Under the pieces are notes generated by a model that was given only the letters and a program-made list of their open reading frames with translations, made no database searches and was not told where the DNA came from. Shown here in pieces: positions 1-7,809 of a stretch of 14,963 nucleotides of DNA. Each line of letters starts with the position of its first letter. Position 1 is the stretch's first letter. This stretch comes from Planctomycetota bacterium (lineage in GTDB: Bacteria; Planctomycetota; PUPC01; DSUN01). Where the stretch lies: the NCBI GenBank assembly GCA_016872875.1, contig VGYW01000198.1, positions 1 to 14,963 on the forward strand, written 5' to 3'. Both the position numbers and the translations under genes were made by a program.

Positions 1-141
1 CGAGTAGGCGGAACGGCTCGGCGTGGCCTCGTTGCGGCGCCGGCACTTCTTGCAGATGCGGTGGCAGCGATCGGTCCACATCCTCCTGCCACAACCGAGA
101 CAGCTCAGCCACTTCTTCAGTGTGTCGGGGGAAGTCAGCAT
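1..141 (-). CDS. Small zinc-ribbon-like protein (partial, 3' end off window)
   Basis: This is a 47-codon open frame that starts with ATG at 141 on the minus strand and runs off the left edge without a stop. A good Shine-Dalgarno, GGAGG (complement of 152-156), lies 10 bases before the ATG. The product begins MLTSPDTLKKWLSC and carries cysteines at residues 14, 17, 26, 30 and 33 plus His27. They form a CLGC ... CHRICKKC pattern followed by a basic RRRN run. Two CxxC knuckles (14/17 and 30/33) are what a zinc ribbon needs. I recall short bacterial zinc-finger proteins with a C..C ... RIC..C layout, but I cannot name a family. Role is unknown; nucleic-acid or protein binding is a guess. It is divergent from the large operon, so it is probably a separate transcription unit. 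Confidence 0.72.
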   Translation of the reverse strand, partial: MLTSPDTLKKWLSCLGCGRRMWTDRCHRICKKCRRRNEATPSRSAYS

Positions 142-156
142 TGGCGTTCGGCCTCC

Positions 157-422
157 ACGTGTGCAGGTGACTTCGTTGGCTCATGCACGATTGCTCAAGC
201 AACCAGCAAAGCGCGTGCCAACTGGCGCCGTCGTTCTTGGCCGTGCTGGCCGCCGCTCCCAAACCTCTCTTGCGCCAACACTTATGGATGGTGCCTCAGA
301 CCTGGGCGCCCAAGGGCACGGTGGCGTGAGGGAGGGGATATGTCCCTGATGGTACACAACACCCACCAAACTGGGCCGCGAGCAGGGTCCGTGGCGCGGC
401 GGGGGGCCATCGCGATTGCCGC
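157..422. other. Divergent intergenic region, no gene recognised
   Basis: Open frames cross this stretch on both strands, but none has convincing protein character, a ribosome site or a recognisable motif. The region separates the minus-strand zinc-ribbon gene from the plus-strand operon and should hold the minus-strand gene's promoter. I could not pick one with confidence. A small palindrome, TTGCT-CA-AGCAA at 191-202, could be an operator half or chance. Confidence 0.5.
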
Positions 423-450
423 TTGCAGGGAATTGGCGGCGCGGTATAAT
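423..450 (+). promoter_or_regulatory. Sigma70-like promoter of the operon
   Basis: A perfect TATAAT lies at 445-450, with TTGCAG at 423-428 as the -35 element (3 of 6 consensus positions) and a 16-base spacer. It is the only consensus -10 box in the upstream region. It lies about 140 bases before the first operon start codon, giving a leader that contains the 489-551 inverted repeat. Start of transcription would be near 457. Confidence 0.6.
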
Positions 451-488
451 CTTAAGGCGCCCAGCGGCCGCAACCGAAGGGGATGATT

Positions 489-551
489 GGATGGCTGGAT
501 GAATGGATGGTTGTCTGACATTCATCCACCCATCCATTCATCCACCCATCC
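489..551. repeat. Inverted repeat of GGATGGAT-type words in the operon leader
   Basis: The left arm 489-509 and right arm 531-551 are reverse complements at 20 of 21 positions, with a 21-base loop. Each arm is itself made of degenerate GGATG / GAATGGATG repeats. It lies between the promoter and the first gene, so the transcript should fold into a long hairpin in the leader. It could act in attenuation or RNA stability, or be a dispersed foldback element. The open frame reading through it into the permease is not a credible N-terminus (low-complexity FIHPSIHPPIP). Confidence 0.75.
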
Positions 552-576
552 CCCGTTGCGTGCGCGAAGGGCGCTC

Positions 577-588
577 ATGGGGTGCTGA
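577..588 (+). promoter_or_regulatory. Possible three-codon leader cistron (M-G-C-stop)
   Basis: ATG GGG TGC TGA at 577-588 has a Shine-Dalgarno-like GAAGGG at 566-571 at good spacing (5 bases). Its stop is separated by one base from the ATG of the permease gene at 590. The permease ATG has no well-placed Shine-Dalgarno of its own, so termination-reinitiation is possible. The call rests on position only and may be chance. Confidence 0.25.
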
Positions 589-589
589 C

Positions 590-1558
590 ATGGCCGGCAA
601 GGTGCTGACAATCGCGGGGAACACGCTGCGCGAGACGCTGCGCCAGCCGGTCTTCTGCATCCTGGTGGGGATCGCGGCGGCCATGATCGCCCTCAGCCCG
701 ACCTTTACCATGTTCACGCTCCTCGAAGAGGTGAAGCTGGTGAGGGACATGGGGCTCTCGACCATCCTGCTGGCCGGGCTGCTCCTGGCCGTCCTGTCGG
801 CGTCAAGTGTGGTCACGGAGGAGGTCCGGGGACGAACTGCGTTAATGGTGGTCTCGCGCCCTGTGGGGCGCGGGGCGTTCGTGCTGGGGAAGTTCCTGGG
901 CATCCTGCTCGCGCAGGCGGCGGCGGCCTACCTGCTGACGGTCGTGCTGGTGCTGACGGTGCGGGTGGGGGTGAAGGAGGCGGCCTACACGAAGCTCGAC
1001 ACGTCCGTGGCCTGGGCCGAGCTGGCGGCCGGGCTCCTCACCGTGGCCTCCGCCACGGCGATCAACTTCTTCTTCGACAAGCCGTTCCCCTCCGCCGTCA
1101 TCGGCGCGGCACTCGTGTTCTTCAGCGTGGTCTTCTTCGGGTTCGCCTTCCTGGACAAGGAGCTCCACCTCGTGGCGTTCCTGGACGCGATGGATGTGGA
1201 GCTTCTGAAGGCGGGGCTGGTGCTCTTCCCGATGACGGCGGTGCTGACTGCGGCGGCGGTGGCCTGCGCCACCCGCTGCTCGCTCCTGGTCACGATGGTG
1301 CTGAGCGTGCTGTTTTTCGCCCTGGGCACGCTGTCGGGCTATCTCTTCGAGCAGTTGGCGGCGGCGAGCCGCCTCCTCGGGGCGCTCCCCGCCATGCTGC
1401 TGCCCGACTTCAGGGTCTTCTGGATGGGCGATGCCCTGGCTGCCGACCAGGCGGTGCCCTGGGCCTACATCGGCACCAGCCTCGGCTACGGCGCGCTCTA
1501 CGCCACCGGGCTGCTCTTCCTGGGGATGTGCCTGTTCGAGGGGCGTGAGATTCAGTGA
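590..1558 (+). CDS. ABC-2 type transporter permease
   Basis: This is a 322-residue polytopic membrane protein, the first gene of the operon. The N-terminus (MAGKVLTIAGNTLRETLRQP) is the short amphipathic lead-in usual for ABC-2 / NosY-like permeases. Hydrophobic segments follow at about 21-40, 58-76, 105-127, 165-190, 208-226 and 235-255, with a last one near 290-312. The stretch EEVRGRTALMVVSRPVGRGAFVLGKFLG between helices 2 and 3 is the conserved cytoplasmic motif of this family, and a related one occurs in the permease at 9318. I chose ATG 590 over the upstream in-frame start at 503, because the extra 29 residues are translated inverted repeat. No ATPase lies next to it; the ABC ATPase at 7829 is the likeliest partner, which is an inference. 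The substrate is unknown. Confidence 0.85.
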   Translation: MAGKVLTIAGNTLRETLRQPVFCILVGIAAAMIALSPTFTMFTLLEEVKLVRDMGLSTILLAGLLLAVLSASSVVTEEVRGRTALMVVSRPVGRGAFVLGKFLGILLAQAAAAYLLTVVLVLTVRVGVKEAAYTKLDTSVAWAELAAGLLTVASATAINFFFDKPFPSAVIGAALVFFSVVFFGFAFLDKELHLVAFLDAMDVELLKAGLVLFPMTAVLTAAAVACATRCSLLVTMVLSVLFFALGTLSGYLFEQLAAASRLLGALPAMLLPDFRVFWMGDALAADQAVPWAYIGTSLGYGALYATGLLFLGMCLFEGREIQ

Positions 1559-1564
1559 TTCCGC

Positions 1565-1663
1565 AATCGTCCTCGTCCTCGTCCCTCGTCCTCGTCCTCG
1601 ATTCCCTGGCCTGCGGGGCGAAGAGTCGAGGACGAGGGACGAGGACGACGGACGAGGACGATT
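1565..1663. repeat. Long GTCCTC-type inverted repeat (foldback), copy 1
   Basis: The left arm at about 1565-1603 is built of CGTCCTC words and the right arm at about 1626-1663 of GAGGACG words. They are reverse complements with one small indel and end in AATCG / CGATT. The loop is about 22 bases. The element fills nearly the whole gap between the permease and the first SPFH gene. The same element, read on the other strand, recurs at 11061-11167 with matching CTCTT flanks. It may form a terminator-like or RNA-stabilising hairpin, or be a dispersed repeat. Confidence 0.85.
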
Positions 1664-1677
1664 GAAGAGGGTGGATG

Positions 1678-3621
1678 ATGGAACAGACTGAAAGGCAGTT
1701 GCCGCTTCGCCGCGCAGAGACCGCCGCGGTGTTCATCATCATCGTGCAGGCGGTGGCGGGGGGCGTGGCGCTGCTGCTGTCGCGCCTCGGCGGCTCGGCG
1801 GCGGCGGAGGCGGCGGCCTGGCACCTCTTCGCGGGGGTGGTGATGTGGGCAGGGTGCCTGGTGCACCAGCGGCTGCGGCGGCTCGCGACGGAGGAGAGCT
1901 TGACCGCGGAGTCGCTCGCCCACGGCCGGAAGGGAGAGGCCGGTCCGAGGCTCTTCGAGGCCGAGGGGGCCGACCTCCTCACGGCTCGCAACCGCCTGGC
2001 GCAGTTCGAGAGGTATTTCCTGCCCGCCTTCTCGGTGCTCATCATCCTCATCCTGGGCGGGGTCTGCTTCTATCTGCTCCGCTACGTGGCGCCGGAGTTG
2101 CGGGGCGCGCCGGCGGAACCGCTGCGGAACTTCTGGGGCTTCGCCGGCATCGCGTTCGTGACCTTCCTCCTCGCCCGCTACAGCGCGGGGCTGGCGACCC
2201 AGGTGCCGTGGCGGCCGCTGCGCGCGGGCGCGGACTACATGATGTCGTGCGCGCTGGGGAGCCTGCTGGTCGCGGTGGCGTTCGTCTTCTGCTTCTTCGA
2301 GCTGCCGATTGCCGAGCGGATCGTGGCCTGGGTGGTCCCCGTGGCGCTGGCGGTGGTGGCGGTGGAGATGTTGCTCCTGCTCGTGATGGGCGCCTATCGC
2401 CCGCGGGTGGCGGGCGAAGAGGTGCGGCCCGCCCACGACAGCCGCCTGCTGGGGATGCTCACCACCTCGCGCGGCATCCTGCGAACCACAGCCGAAACCC
2501 TCGACTACCAGTTCGGCTTCAAGGTCTCCGAGACCTGGTTCTACCGCTTCATGGGGCGCGCGATTGGCCCCCTGCTCCTCTTCCAGGCCCTCACGCTCGA
2601 GGTGCTGACCTGTTTCGTCATCGTGGACACTGGCGAGCAGGCGGTTGTTGAGTGCTTCGGGCGGCCGCGTTCGGACCCCGAGCCCCTCGGCCCCGGCCTC
2701 CACCTCAAGTGGCCCTGGCCCATCGAGGCCGCCTATCGCTACCCCACGGGGCGGGTGGAGCAACTGGTCATCGGCGAACAGCTTCAGCTCAAGGAGGGCT
2801 CCGAGGGGTTCCTCTGGACCGAGAGCCACGCGAGGCAGCCGTTCAATCTCCTGGCGGCGAACCGGCAGGCTGCGGCGCCCCCGGGCAAGGAGGGCGAGGC
2901 GCCGGCCCCGAAGCCCGCCGAAGACAGGGCCAAGACGCCCAGCGTGAGCCTCATCACCGGAACGGTCAACGTCTTCTACCACGTGGACAACCTCCACGAC
3001 TTCCTCTACAACACCGAGAACCCGAAACGGACCCTGGAGGCGCTCTGCTACCGCGAGCTGACGCGCTACACGGCGAGCTGCGACTTCATGGAGTTCCTCA
3101 CGTACAAGCGCGGCGAGGCGGTGACGGAGCTCAAGAAGGCCATCCAGGCGGCGGCGACGCGGGCGGGGCTGGGCGTGGCCATCGTGGACGTGATGCTCCA
3201 GGGGCTGCACCCGCCCGTAGAGGTCGCGGCGTCGTTCGAGGAGGTCGTGGGCGCGCTCCAGCAGAAGGAGGCGAAGGTCTCCAGCGCGCGCGGGCAGGCG
3301 AGCGCGCGGGTGGCCAGGGCGGAGGGCGATGCCGCGGGGAAGATAGCGAAGGCGGAGATTGACGCGGCGCAGCGGCGCCACGTGACGCCTGCCGCGGCCG
3401 CGGCGTTCCGCATGCAGCTCGAGGCCCATCGCAAGGCGCCCAGCGTCTACAAGCACCGCAAGCTCCTGGCCGTCATCGAGGAAACCCTGGCCGGCGCCCG
3501 GAAGATAATCAAGCCCCACTGGCTGGGCGACGTCCGCGAGACCATTCACCTGAACCTCGAGGAGAAGACGGCGCCCGGCATGTCCCCTGACATCACTGGA
3601 TCGGAAGGGACCAGACCGTGA
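1678..3621 (+). CDS. HflK-like SPFH/band 7 protein with N-terminal polytopic membrane domain
   Basis: The product has 647 residues. I chose ATG 1678 rather than 1675 because AGAGG at 1666-1670 is then 7 bases away. The first ~310 residues hold hydrophobic segments near 17-36, 47-63, 117-136, 154-171, 192-209 and 217-240. A seventh segment at about 298-317 leads straight into the SPFH/band 7 domain (VDTGEQAVVECFGRP, then GPGLHLKWPWP). The second half of that domain resumes after an Ala/Pro/Lys-rich insert (about 395-422) with TGTVNVFYHVDNLHDFLYN. A coiled-coil Ala/Glu/Lys stretch (about 525-566) and a basic C-terminus follow. HflK of E. coli has one helix and about 420 residues, so this is a large N-terminal fusion. 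Family knowledge: HflK/HflC form a membrane cage that modulates FtsH, but no FtsH gene is visible here. It overlaps the next gene by GTGA. Confidence 0.85.
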   Translation: MEQTERQLPLRRAETAAVFIIIVQAVAGGVALLLSRLGGSAAAEAAAWHLFAGVVMWAGCLVHQRLRRLATEESLTAESLAHGRKGEAGPRLFEAEGADLLTARNRLAQFERYFLPAFSVLIILILGGVCFYLLRYVAPELRGAPAEPLRNFWGFAGIAFVTFLLARYSAGLATQVPWRPLRAGADYMMSCALGSLLVAVAFVFCFFELPIAERIVAWVVPVALAVVAVEMLLLLVMGAYRPRVAGEEVRPAHDSRLLGMLTTSRGILRTTAETLDYQFGFKVSETWFYRFMGRAIGPLLLFQALTLEVLTCFVIVDTGEQAVVECFGRPRSDPEPLGPGLHLKWPWPIEAAYRYPTGRVEQLVIGEQLQLKEGSEGFLWTESHARQPFNLLAANRQAAAPPGKEGEAPAPKPAEDRAKTPSVSLITGTVNVFYHVDNLHDFLYNTENPKRTLEALCYRELTRYTASCDFMEFLTYKRGEAVTELKKAIQAAATRAGLGVAIVDVMLQGLHPPVEVAASFEEVVGALQQKEAKVSSARGQASARVARAEGDAAGKIAKAEIDAAQRRHVTPAAAAAFRMQLEAHRKAPSVYKHRKLLAVIEETLAGARKIIKPHWLGDVRETIHLNLEEKTAPGMSPDITGSEGTRP

Positions 3622-4556
3622 GACGACGAAGCGTGGTGTCCATCGTGGTGGCGGTCATCCTCGTGGCCATCCTCATCATCTTCCTCATCACGTTCCAGGT
3701 GCGGAGGAACGAGGCGGCCATCGTCTACACCTTCTCGCGGGCCGGCGAGGTCATCACCACGCCCGGCCTGCGCTTCAAGCTCCCTTACCCCATCCAGAAA
3801 GAGGTCAAGTACGACCTGCGGACGCGGATTTACGAGGGACGCTTCACGCAGTCCAACACCAAGGACGGGCACACCCTGATCGTGAACGTGGCGGCGGGCT
3901 GGGCGATCAAGGACCCGCGCCGCTACCAGGAGAAGGTGGGGAGCGTGGCCGACGCCGAGAAGAAGCTGGGCGACCTGGTGAGCAGCGCGGCCAACTCGAA
4001 GGTCAACAGCCACGTCCTGGCCGACTTCGTCTCCGCCGACCCGGGGCACAAGTACGTGGACGTCGAGCGCGAGATCCACGAGGCGGTCCGCGCGGATGCC
4101 AGGGAGCAGTTCGGCCTCGATGTCTCCTTCCTCTGCATCACCCAGTTGGAGCTGCCGGAGGGGGTGACGAAGGACGTCTTCGACCGCATCCGCGAGGAGC
4201 GGGCGAAGGAGGCCAACCGCATCCGCGCAGAGGGCGACAGAGAGGCGGCCAAGATACGCGCCGAGGGGGACCGCCAGGCCAGCGAGGAGCGCGCCAAGGC
4301 CGAGGCAAAGGCCAGGACCATCGAGGGCGAGGGCGACAAGTTGGCCGCCGAGCACTTCGGCGTCTTCAAGGAGGACCCCGAGCTCGCCAACTTCCTCCGC
4401 GACCTCCAGGCCCTCAGCCGCCTGCGCGAACGCCAGACCATCATCCTCGACACCCGCTCGCGCCCGTACTGGCTGCTCGACCCCGACGCGAAGATACCCG
4501 GCGCCGAGGCCCCACAGAAGGCCCCCGCCGACAAGCCCAAGAGCGGCGAGAAGTAG
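3618..4556 (+). CDS. HflC-like SPFH/band 7 protein
   Basis: The product has 312 residues and starts with GTG at 3618, which overlaps the TGA of the preceding gene by four bases. A purine-rich GGAAGGGA at 3603-3610 serves as ribosome site. One signal-anchor helix (about 6-26) is followed by the band 7 domain: RRNEAAIVYTFSRAGEV, then PGLRFKLPYPIQ. A long charged coiled coil (about 190-245) repeats IRAEGDR-type words and ends in EGEGDKLAAEHFG, then the DPELANFLRDLQAL motif. That order is characteristic of HflC, and the size is close to E. coli HflC (about 330 residues). The C-terminal ~25 residues are Pro/Lys-rich. It probably assembles with one or both HflK-like neighbours; which one cannot be told from sequence. 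Confidence 0.88.
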   Translation: MRRRSVVSIVVAVILVAILIIFLITFQVRRNEAAIVYTFSRAGEVITTPGLRFKLPYPIQKEVKYDLRTRIYEGRFTQSNTKDGHTLIVNVAAGWAIKDPRRYQEKVGSVADAEKKLGDLVSSAANSKVNSHVLADFVSADPGHKYVDVEREIHEAVRADAREQFGLDVSFLCITQLELPEGVTKDVFDRIREERAKEANRIRAEGDREAAKIRAEGDRQASEERAKAEAKARTIEGEGDKLAAEHFGVFKEDPELANFLRDLQALSRLRERQTIILDTRSRPYWLLDPDAKIPGAEAPQKAPADKPKSGEK

Positions 4557-4567
4557 GAGCACCTCCC

Positions 4568-5746
4568 GTGGGAGCCGCCCCAGACCCCAAGCTCAGGACG
4601 CAGACGGCGAGCGAGCGCGCGGCCCTCAGCGGCGACGTGGCGAGCCAGGCCCTCAACGAGGCCCTCCGCTCGAGCTTCCGACTCCTCAAGCTCGCAATGC
4701 TCCTCGTCGTCCTCCTCTTCCTCGCCTCCGGCGTCTTCACCGTCAGGCAGCACGAGCAGGCATTCATCCTGCGCTTCGGGCGAATCGTGGAGTGGACCGA
4801 CCCCCGGACCGGCGAGAAGGAGTGCAAGCTCGGCCCGGGCCTCCACTTCGCCTGGCCCTTCCTCGTGGATGAGGTCGTCAAGTTCCCAGTGCGTCGGAAG
4901 CTCGACATGCCTGTGGCGAGCTTCCTGCCGCCGCCGCCCCCGGCCGGCGGCCAGCTCCCGCCCAGCCTACGGCCCGGACACGGCGGCTACAACCTCACCG
5001 GCGACGTCAACATCATCCACTCCGACATCGTAGTCAACTACTCGGTCGCTGACCCCGTGAAGTTCTTCGAGCGCCTCGGCGACCCTGCCCAGCTCAAAGG
5101 CGAGGAGACCTCGCCCACCATCCGCAAGCTCCTCACCCACCTGGCCGAGAGCGTGGTCATCCGCGCCATGTCGCGCCTCACGGCTGACAAGGCGCTCCGC
5201 GGCGACGAGCGCGCCCGCCTCCCGGCCGACATCAAGAACGCTCTGGCCGCCCGACTCAGGGACCTCGACGTGGGGATCGAGATAAACCAGGTCACCCTCA
5301 AGGTCTTCTCCCCAATCCAGACCCAGAAGGCATTCGACGAGGTCAGCATGGCCGCCCAGGAGGTCGGCAAGAAACGCCTGGCCGCCGAGAGCTACAAGAA
5401 CCAGGAGCTCGCCAAGGCCAAGGGCGAGGCCGACAAGATCGTCAACCAGGCCCTCGCCTACAAGACCCGCGCCATCACAGGGGCCAAGTCGGACGCAGCC
5501 TACATGAGCGGCCTCCTGAAGCAGTACCCCAACGACCGCCGCATGCTCGGCCACTTCCTGCGCCAGCGCCTCAGCGAGGCCGTGGGCGACATCCTCGAAA
5601 AGGCCGACGAGGTCTACATCTTCGCCAACCCCTTCGAGGTGTCCCTCTGGCTCGCCCGCGACCCCGAGGCGGTCCGCGAGATCATCAGGCGGCGCACGCA
5701 AAGGGAGAAGGAGAGGCAGAAGGAGCGGGAGGAGGGCACACGCTGA
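4568..5746 (+). CDS. Second HflK-like SPFH/band 7 protein
   Basis: The product has 392 residues. GTG at 4568 follows the previous stop by 11 bases, with GGAG (4556-4559) overlapping that stop as ribosome site. A cytoplasmic N-terminal tail of ~38 residues precedes a single helix (about 40-58). The SPFH domain follows (VRQHEQAFILRFGRIVEW, then GPGLHFAWPFLVDEV). A Pro/Gly-rich insert at 119-139 interrupts the domain before GDVNIIHSDIVVNYSVADP. A helical region (about 255-345, with AAESYKNQELAKAKGEADKI) and a very basic Arg/Glu/Lys tail (about 370-392) complete it. Together with the two preceding genes it makes three SPFH paralogues in a row. It differs from the gene at 1678 in having no polytopic extension. 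Its stop overlaps the next start (TGATG). Confidence 0.87.
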   Translation: MGAAPDPKLRTQTASERAALSGDVASQALNEALRSSFRLLKLAMLLVVLLFLASGVFTVRQHEQAFILRFGRIVEWTDPRTGEKECKLGPGLHFAWPFLVDEVVKFPVRRKLDMPVASFLPPPPPAGGQLPPSLRPGHGGYNLTGDVNIIHSDIVVNYSVADPVKFFERLGDPAQLKGEETSPTIRKLLTHLAESVVIRAMSRLTADKALRGDERARLPADIKNALAARLRDLDVGIEINQVTLKVFSPIQTQKAFDEVSMAAQEVGKKRLAAESYKNQELAKAKGEADKIVNQALAYKTRAITGAKSDAAYMSGLLKQYPNDRRMLGHFLRQRLSEAVGDILEKADEVYIFANPFEVSLWLARDPEAVREIIRRRTQREKERQKEREEGTR

Positions 5747-7737
5747 TGGCCACCCACGCACACGCCCACGAGCACGGCCACGAGCACGGCGAATCGGTCT
5801 TCGACCACCACCACGATTATTTCGACATCGGGCACCCCGACGCCGCGGGCGCCGAGGAGCGCCAGGCCCGTGTGGCCTGGCGTCTCTTTGGCACGCTGCT
5901 CGGCGGCGCACTCGTCGCCAACGCCTACCTTTGCGACTGGCTGATGCCGGAGTCCGAGGGGGTGGGCGACCTCAGCGCGGTCATAGGGGCCATCATCCTC
6001 GCCGCTCCGCTGTTCTGGCACTCGATCCGCGACCTCACGGAGGGCCAACTGCGGATGGACGAGCTGGCGGCCCTCGGCATCCTGGCCGCCATCAGCCTCG
6101 GCCAGTACCGCACCGCGGGAGTCGTGGCCTTCCTCCTCCTGATGTCCATGCTCATCCAGCAGCGGAGCGCGCTCGGCGCACGCGCCGCCATCGAGCAACT
6201 CCTGCGGATGACCCCCACGACCGCCCAACTCGTCGAGGCCGACGGCTCGGAACGCACCGTGCAGGCCACGGAGCTGCGGCCCGGCCAGCGCATCCGCATC
6301 CGCCCAGGCGACAACCTGCCCGCCGACGGCCTCATCCGCTCAGGCCAGACCTCCATCACCGAGGCCACCATCACGGGCGAAGCCGTCCCCGCAGACAAGG
6401 CCGTCGGCGACCAGGTCTTCGCCGGCACCAACAACCTCACCGGCGTCGTCGAGGTCGAAGTCACACGCACGGGCGCCGACACCACGCTGGGCCACGTCCG
6501 CAAGCTCATCGCCGACGCCGAGCGCACCCGCATCCCCCTCATGCGCATCATTGACCAGCACAGCCAGTGGTACACCCCCACGATGCTGATGATCGTGGCG
6601 CTCATGTTCTTCTTCACGCGCGACCCGAACCGCGCCATCTCGGCCCTGGTGCTCGTCTGCCCCTGCGCCTTCATCCTGGCCACGCCCACCGCGATGGTGG
6701 CCGGCCTCTCCTCCGCCGCTCGCCTGGGCGTACTCATCAAGAACGTCCAGGACCTCGAGACCGCCGGGCGCGTGAACGCCGTCGTGTTCGACAAGACGGG
6801 CACGCTGACGATGGGCGACCTGGTGGTGACGCGGCTCCAGCCGGCTCCGGGCGTGGCGCCGGAAGAACTGTTGCGGCTGGCGGCGAGCGTGGAGCACAAC
6901 TCCAACCACCCCGTTGCCAAGGCGGTGGTGGCGGTGGCGCGCGAGGCCAACCTTGCGCTCGCCACTGCCGAGGGCTTCGAGGAGGTCGCCGGCCGTGGCG
7001 TGCGCGGAACCGTTGACGGCTCGCAGGTCCTCGTCGGCCGGCAGGCCTGGCTCGCCGAGCAGGGGGCCGACCTCGCCCCGCTCGCCGCCCCCGAGCTGGC
7101 GCCGCCAGAGAACCTCAGCGTCCTCTTCGTCGCGCGCGACCGCAGGGCCATCGGCTGGATCGGCCTCGAGGACACGCCCCGCCCGGAGGCCGTCCACGCC
7201 GTCGAGGACCTCCGCAAGCAGGGCATCGCACGCATCCTGATGCTTACGGGCGACAAGCCGGCCATCGCCAACAAGGTCGCCGCCGAGCTCGGCTGCACCG
7301 ATGTCCAGGCCGAGTGCCTCCCCCAGGCCAAGCTCCGAACCGTCCGCCAGCTCCGCGACGGCGGCTACTTCGTCGCAGTCGTCGGCGACGGCGTGAACGA
7401 CGCCCCCGCCCTCGCCGCCGGCGACATCGGCGTGGCGATGGGCGCGGCGGGGAGCGACGTCGCCATCAACTCCGCCACAATCGCCCTGATGTCGAACGAC
7501 CTCCGCCGCCTCCCGTTCCTCATCCGCCTCTCCGCCAGAACCCGCACCCTGGTCCTCCAGAACCTCGTCTTCGGCCTCCTGTTCATGCTCGGCGGCCTGG
7601 CCTTCGCGGGCGTCGGCTGGATGACCCCCATCCTCGCCGCACTGCTCCACAACGTCAGCTCCTTCATCGTCATCTTCAACAGCGCCAGGCTCGTGCGCAT
7701 GGGCGAGGAGTTCGCTCCACACATCGCAAACCCGTGA
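5746..7737 (+). CDS. P1B-type heavy-metal transporting ATPase, His-rich N-terminus
   Basis: The product is a 663-residue ATP-driven metal pump of the inner membrane. Ten of the first 30 residues are His (HAHAHEHGHEHG, then HHH at 21-23). This tail replaces the usual CxxC heavy-metal-associated domain, which is absent. Visible motifs are the actuator TGEAVP (210-215), the transmembrane metal site CPC (305-307), the phosphorylation site DKTGT (Asp349), the P1B-specific HP in NHPVAK (388-389), TGDK (501-504) and GDGVND (547-552). Eight helices fit the hydrophobicity, with two after the ATP domain (about 604-622 and 626-648). The last helix contains HNVSS (635-639). CPC is shared by Cu, Zn/Cd and some Mn pumps; I recall HNxSS in mycobacterial CtpC, linked to Mn, but cannot check. 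The direction is normally export. The start overlaps the preceding stop by one base, with GGGAGGAGGG upstream as ribosome site. Confidence 0.93.
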   Translation: MATHAHAHEHGHEHGESVFDHHHDYFDIGHPDAAGAEERQARVAWRLFGTLLGGALVANAYLCDWLMPESEGVGDLSAVIGAIILAAPLFWHSIRDLTEGQLRMDELAALGILAAISLGQYRTAGVVAFLLLMSMLIQQRSALGARAAIEQLLRMTPTTAQLVEADGSERTVQATELRPGQRIRIRPGDNLPADGLIRSGQTSITEATITGEAVPADKAVGDQVFAGTNNLTGVVEVEVTRTGADTTLGHVRKLIADAERTRIPLMRIIDQHSQWYTPTMLMIVALMFFFTRDPNRAISALVLVCPCAFILATPTAMVAGLSSAARLGVLIKNVQDLETAGRVNAVVFDKTGTLTMGDLVVTRLQPAPGVAPEELLRLAASVEHNSNHPVAKAVVAVAREANLALATAEGFEEVAGRGVRGTVDGSQVLVGRQAWLAEQGADLAPLAAPELAPPENLSVLFVARDRRAIGWIGLEDTPRPEAVHAVEDLRKQGIARILMLTGDKPAIANKVAAELGCTDVQAECLPQAKLRTVRQLRDGGYFVAVVGDGVNDAPALAAGDIGVAMGAAGSDVAINSATIALMSNDLRRLPFLIRLSARTRTLVLQNLVFGLLFMLGGLAFAGVGWMTPILAALLHNVSSFIVIFNSARLVRMGEEFAPHIANP

Positions 7738-7809
7738 CCCGTGACACGTGACGCGTGAGAAGACAAGAAGAGGCGGATTCACGAGTCACGCGTCACGAAT
7801 CACGCGTCA
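7735..7809. repeat. Inverted repeat of CGTGA-type words after the P-type ATPase gene
   Basis: The left arm 7735-7758 and right arm 7786-7809 are reverse complements at 21 of 24 positions, with a 27-base loop. The arms consist of GTGACGC / GTGACAC heptamers. The left arm includes the TGA stop of the ATPase gene. Frames reading through it give a low-value N-terminal extension for the next gene. A hairpin here could separate or stabilise the two halves of the operon transcript. Confidence 0.8.

Noticed and set aside
401..410. GGGGGGCCAT as a third copy of the element end
   Set aside because: Only the ATGGCCCCC core matches, with no further agreement in the 20-base end, no partner end and no flanking duplication. 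Such a short G-run match is expected by chance here.
489..551. CRISPR-like repeat array
   Set aside because: The repeated words are only 5-8 bases, arranged as inverted arms without unique spacers, and no cas genes are present.
503..589. ATG 503 as start of the first permease
   Set aside because: The extra 29 residues are translated from the inverted repeat at 489-551. ATG 590 gives a typical ABC-2 permease N-terminus.
1559..1677. Third MITE-like insertion around the 1565-1663 foldback
   Set aside because: Unlike the two other elements, no ATGGCCCC-type ends and no 10-11 base direct repeat are found on either side, so only the shared foldback is claimed.
1552..3549. 665-codon minus-strand open frame opposite the first SPFH gene
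   Set aside because: It is a GC-rich shadow frame with His/Arg/Leu-rich composition and no motif, while the plus strand encodes a clear band 7 protein with a ribosome site and coupled neighbours. The same holds for the long minus-strand frames at 3546-4562, 4967-5911, 5925-7331 and 6340-7782.
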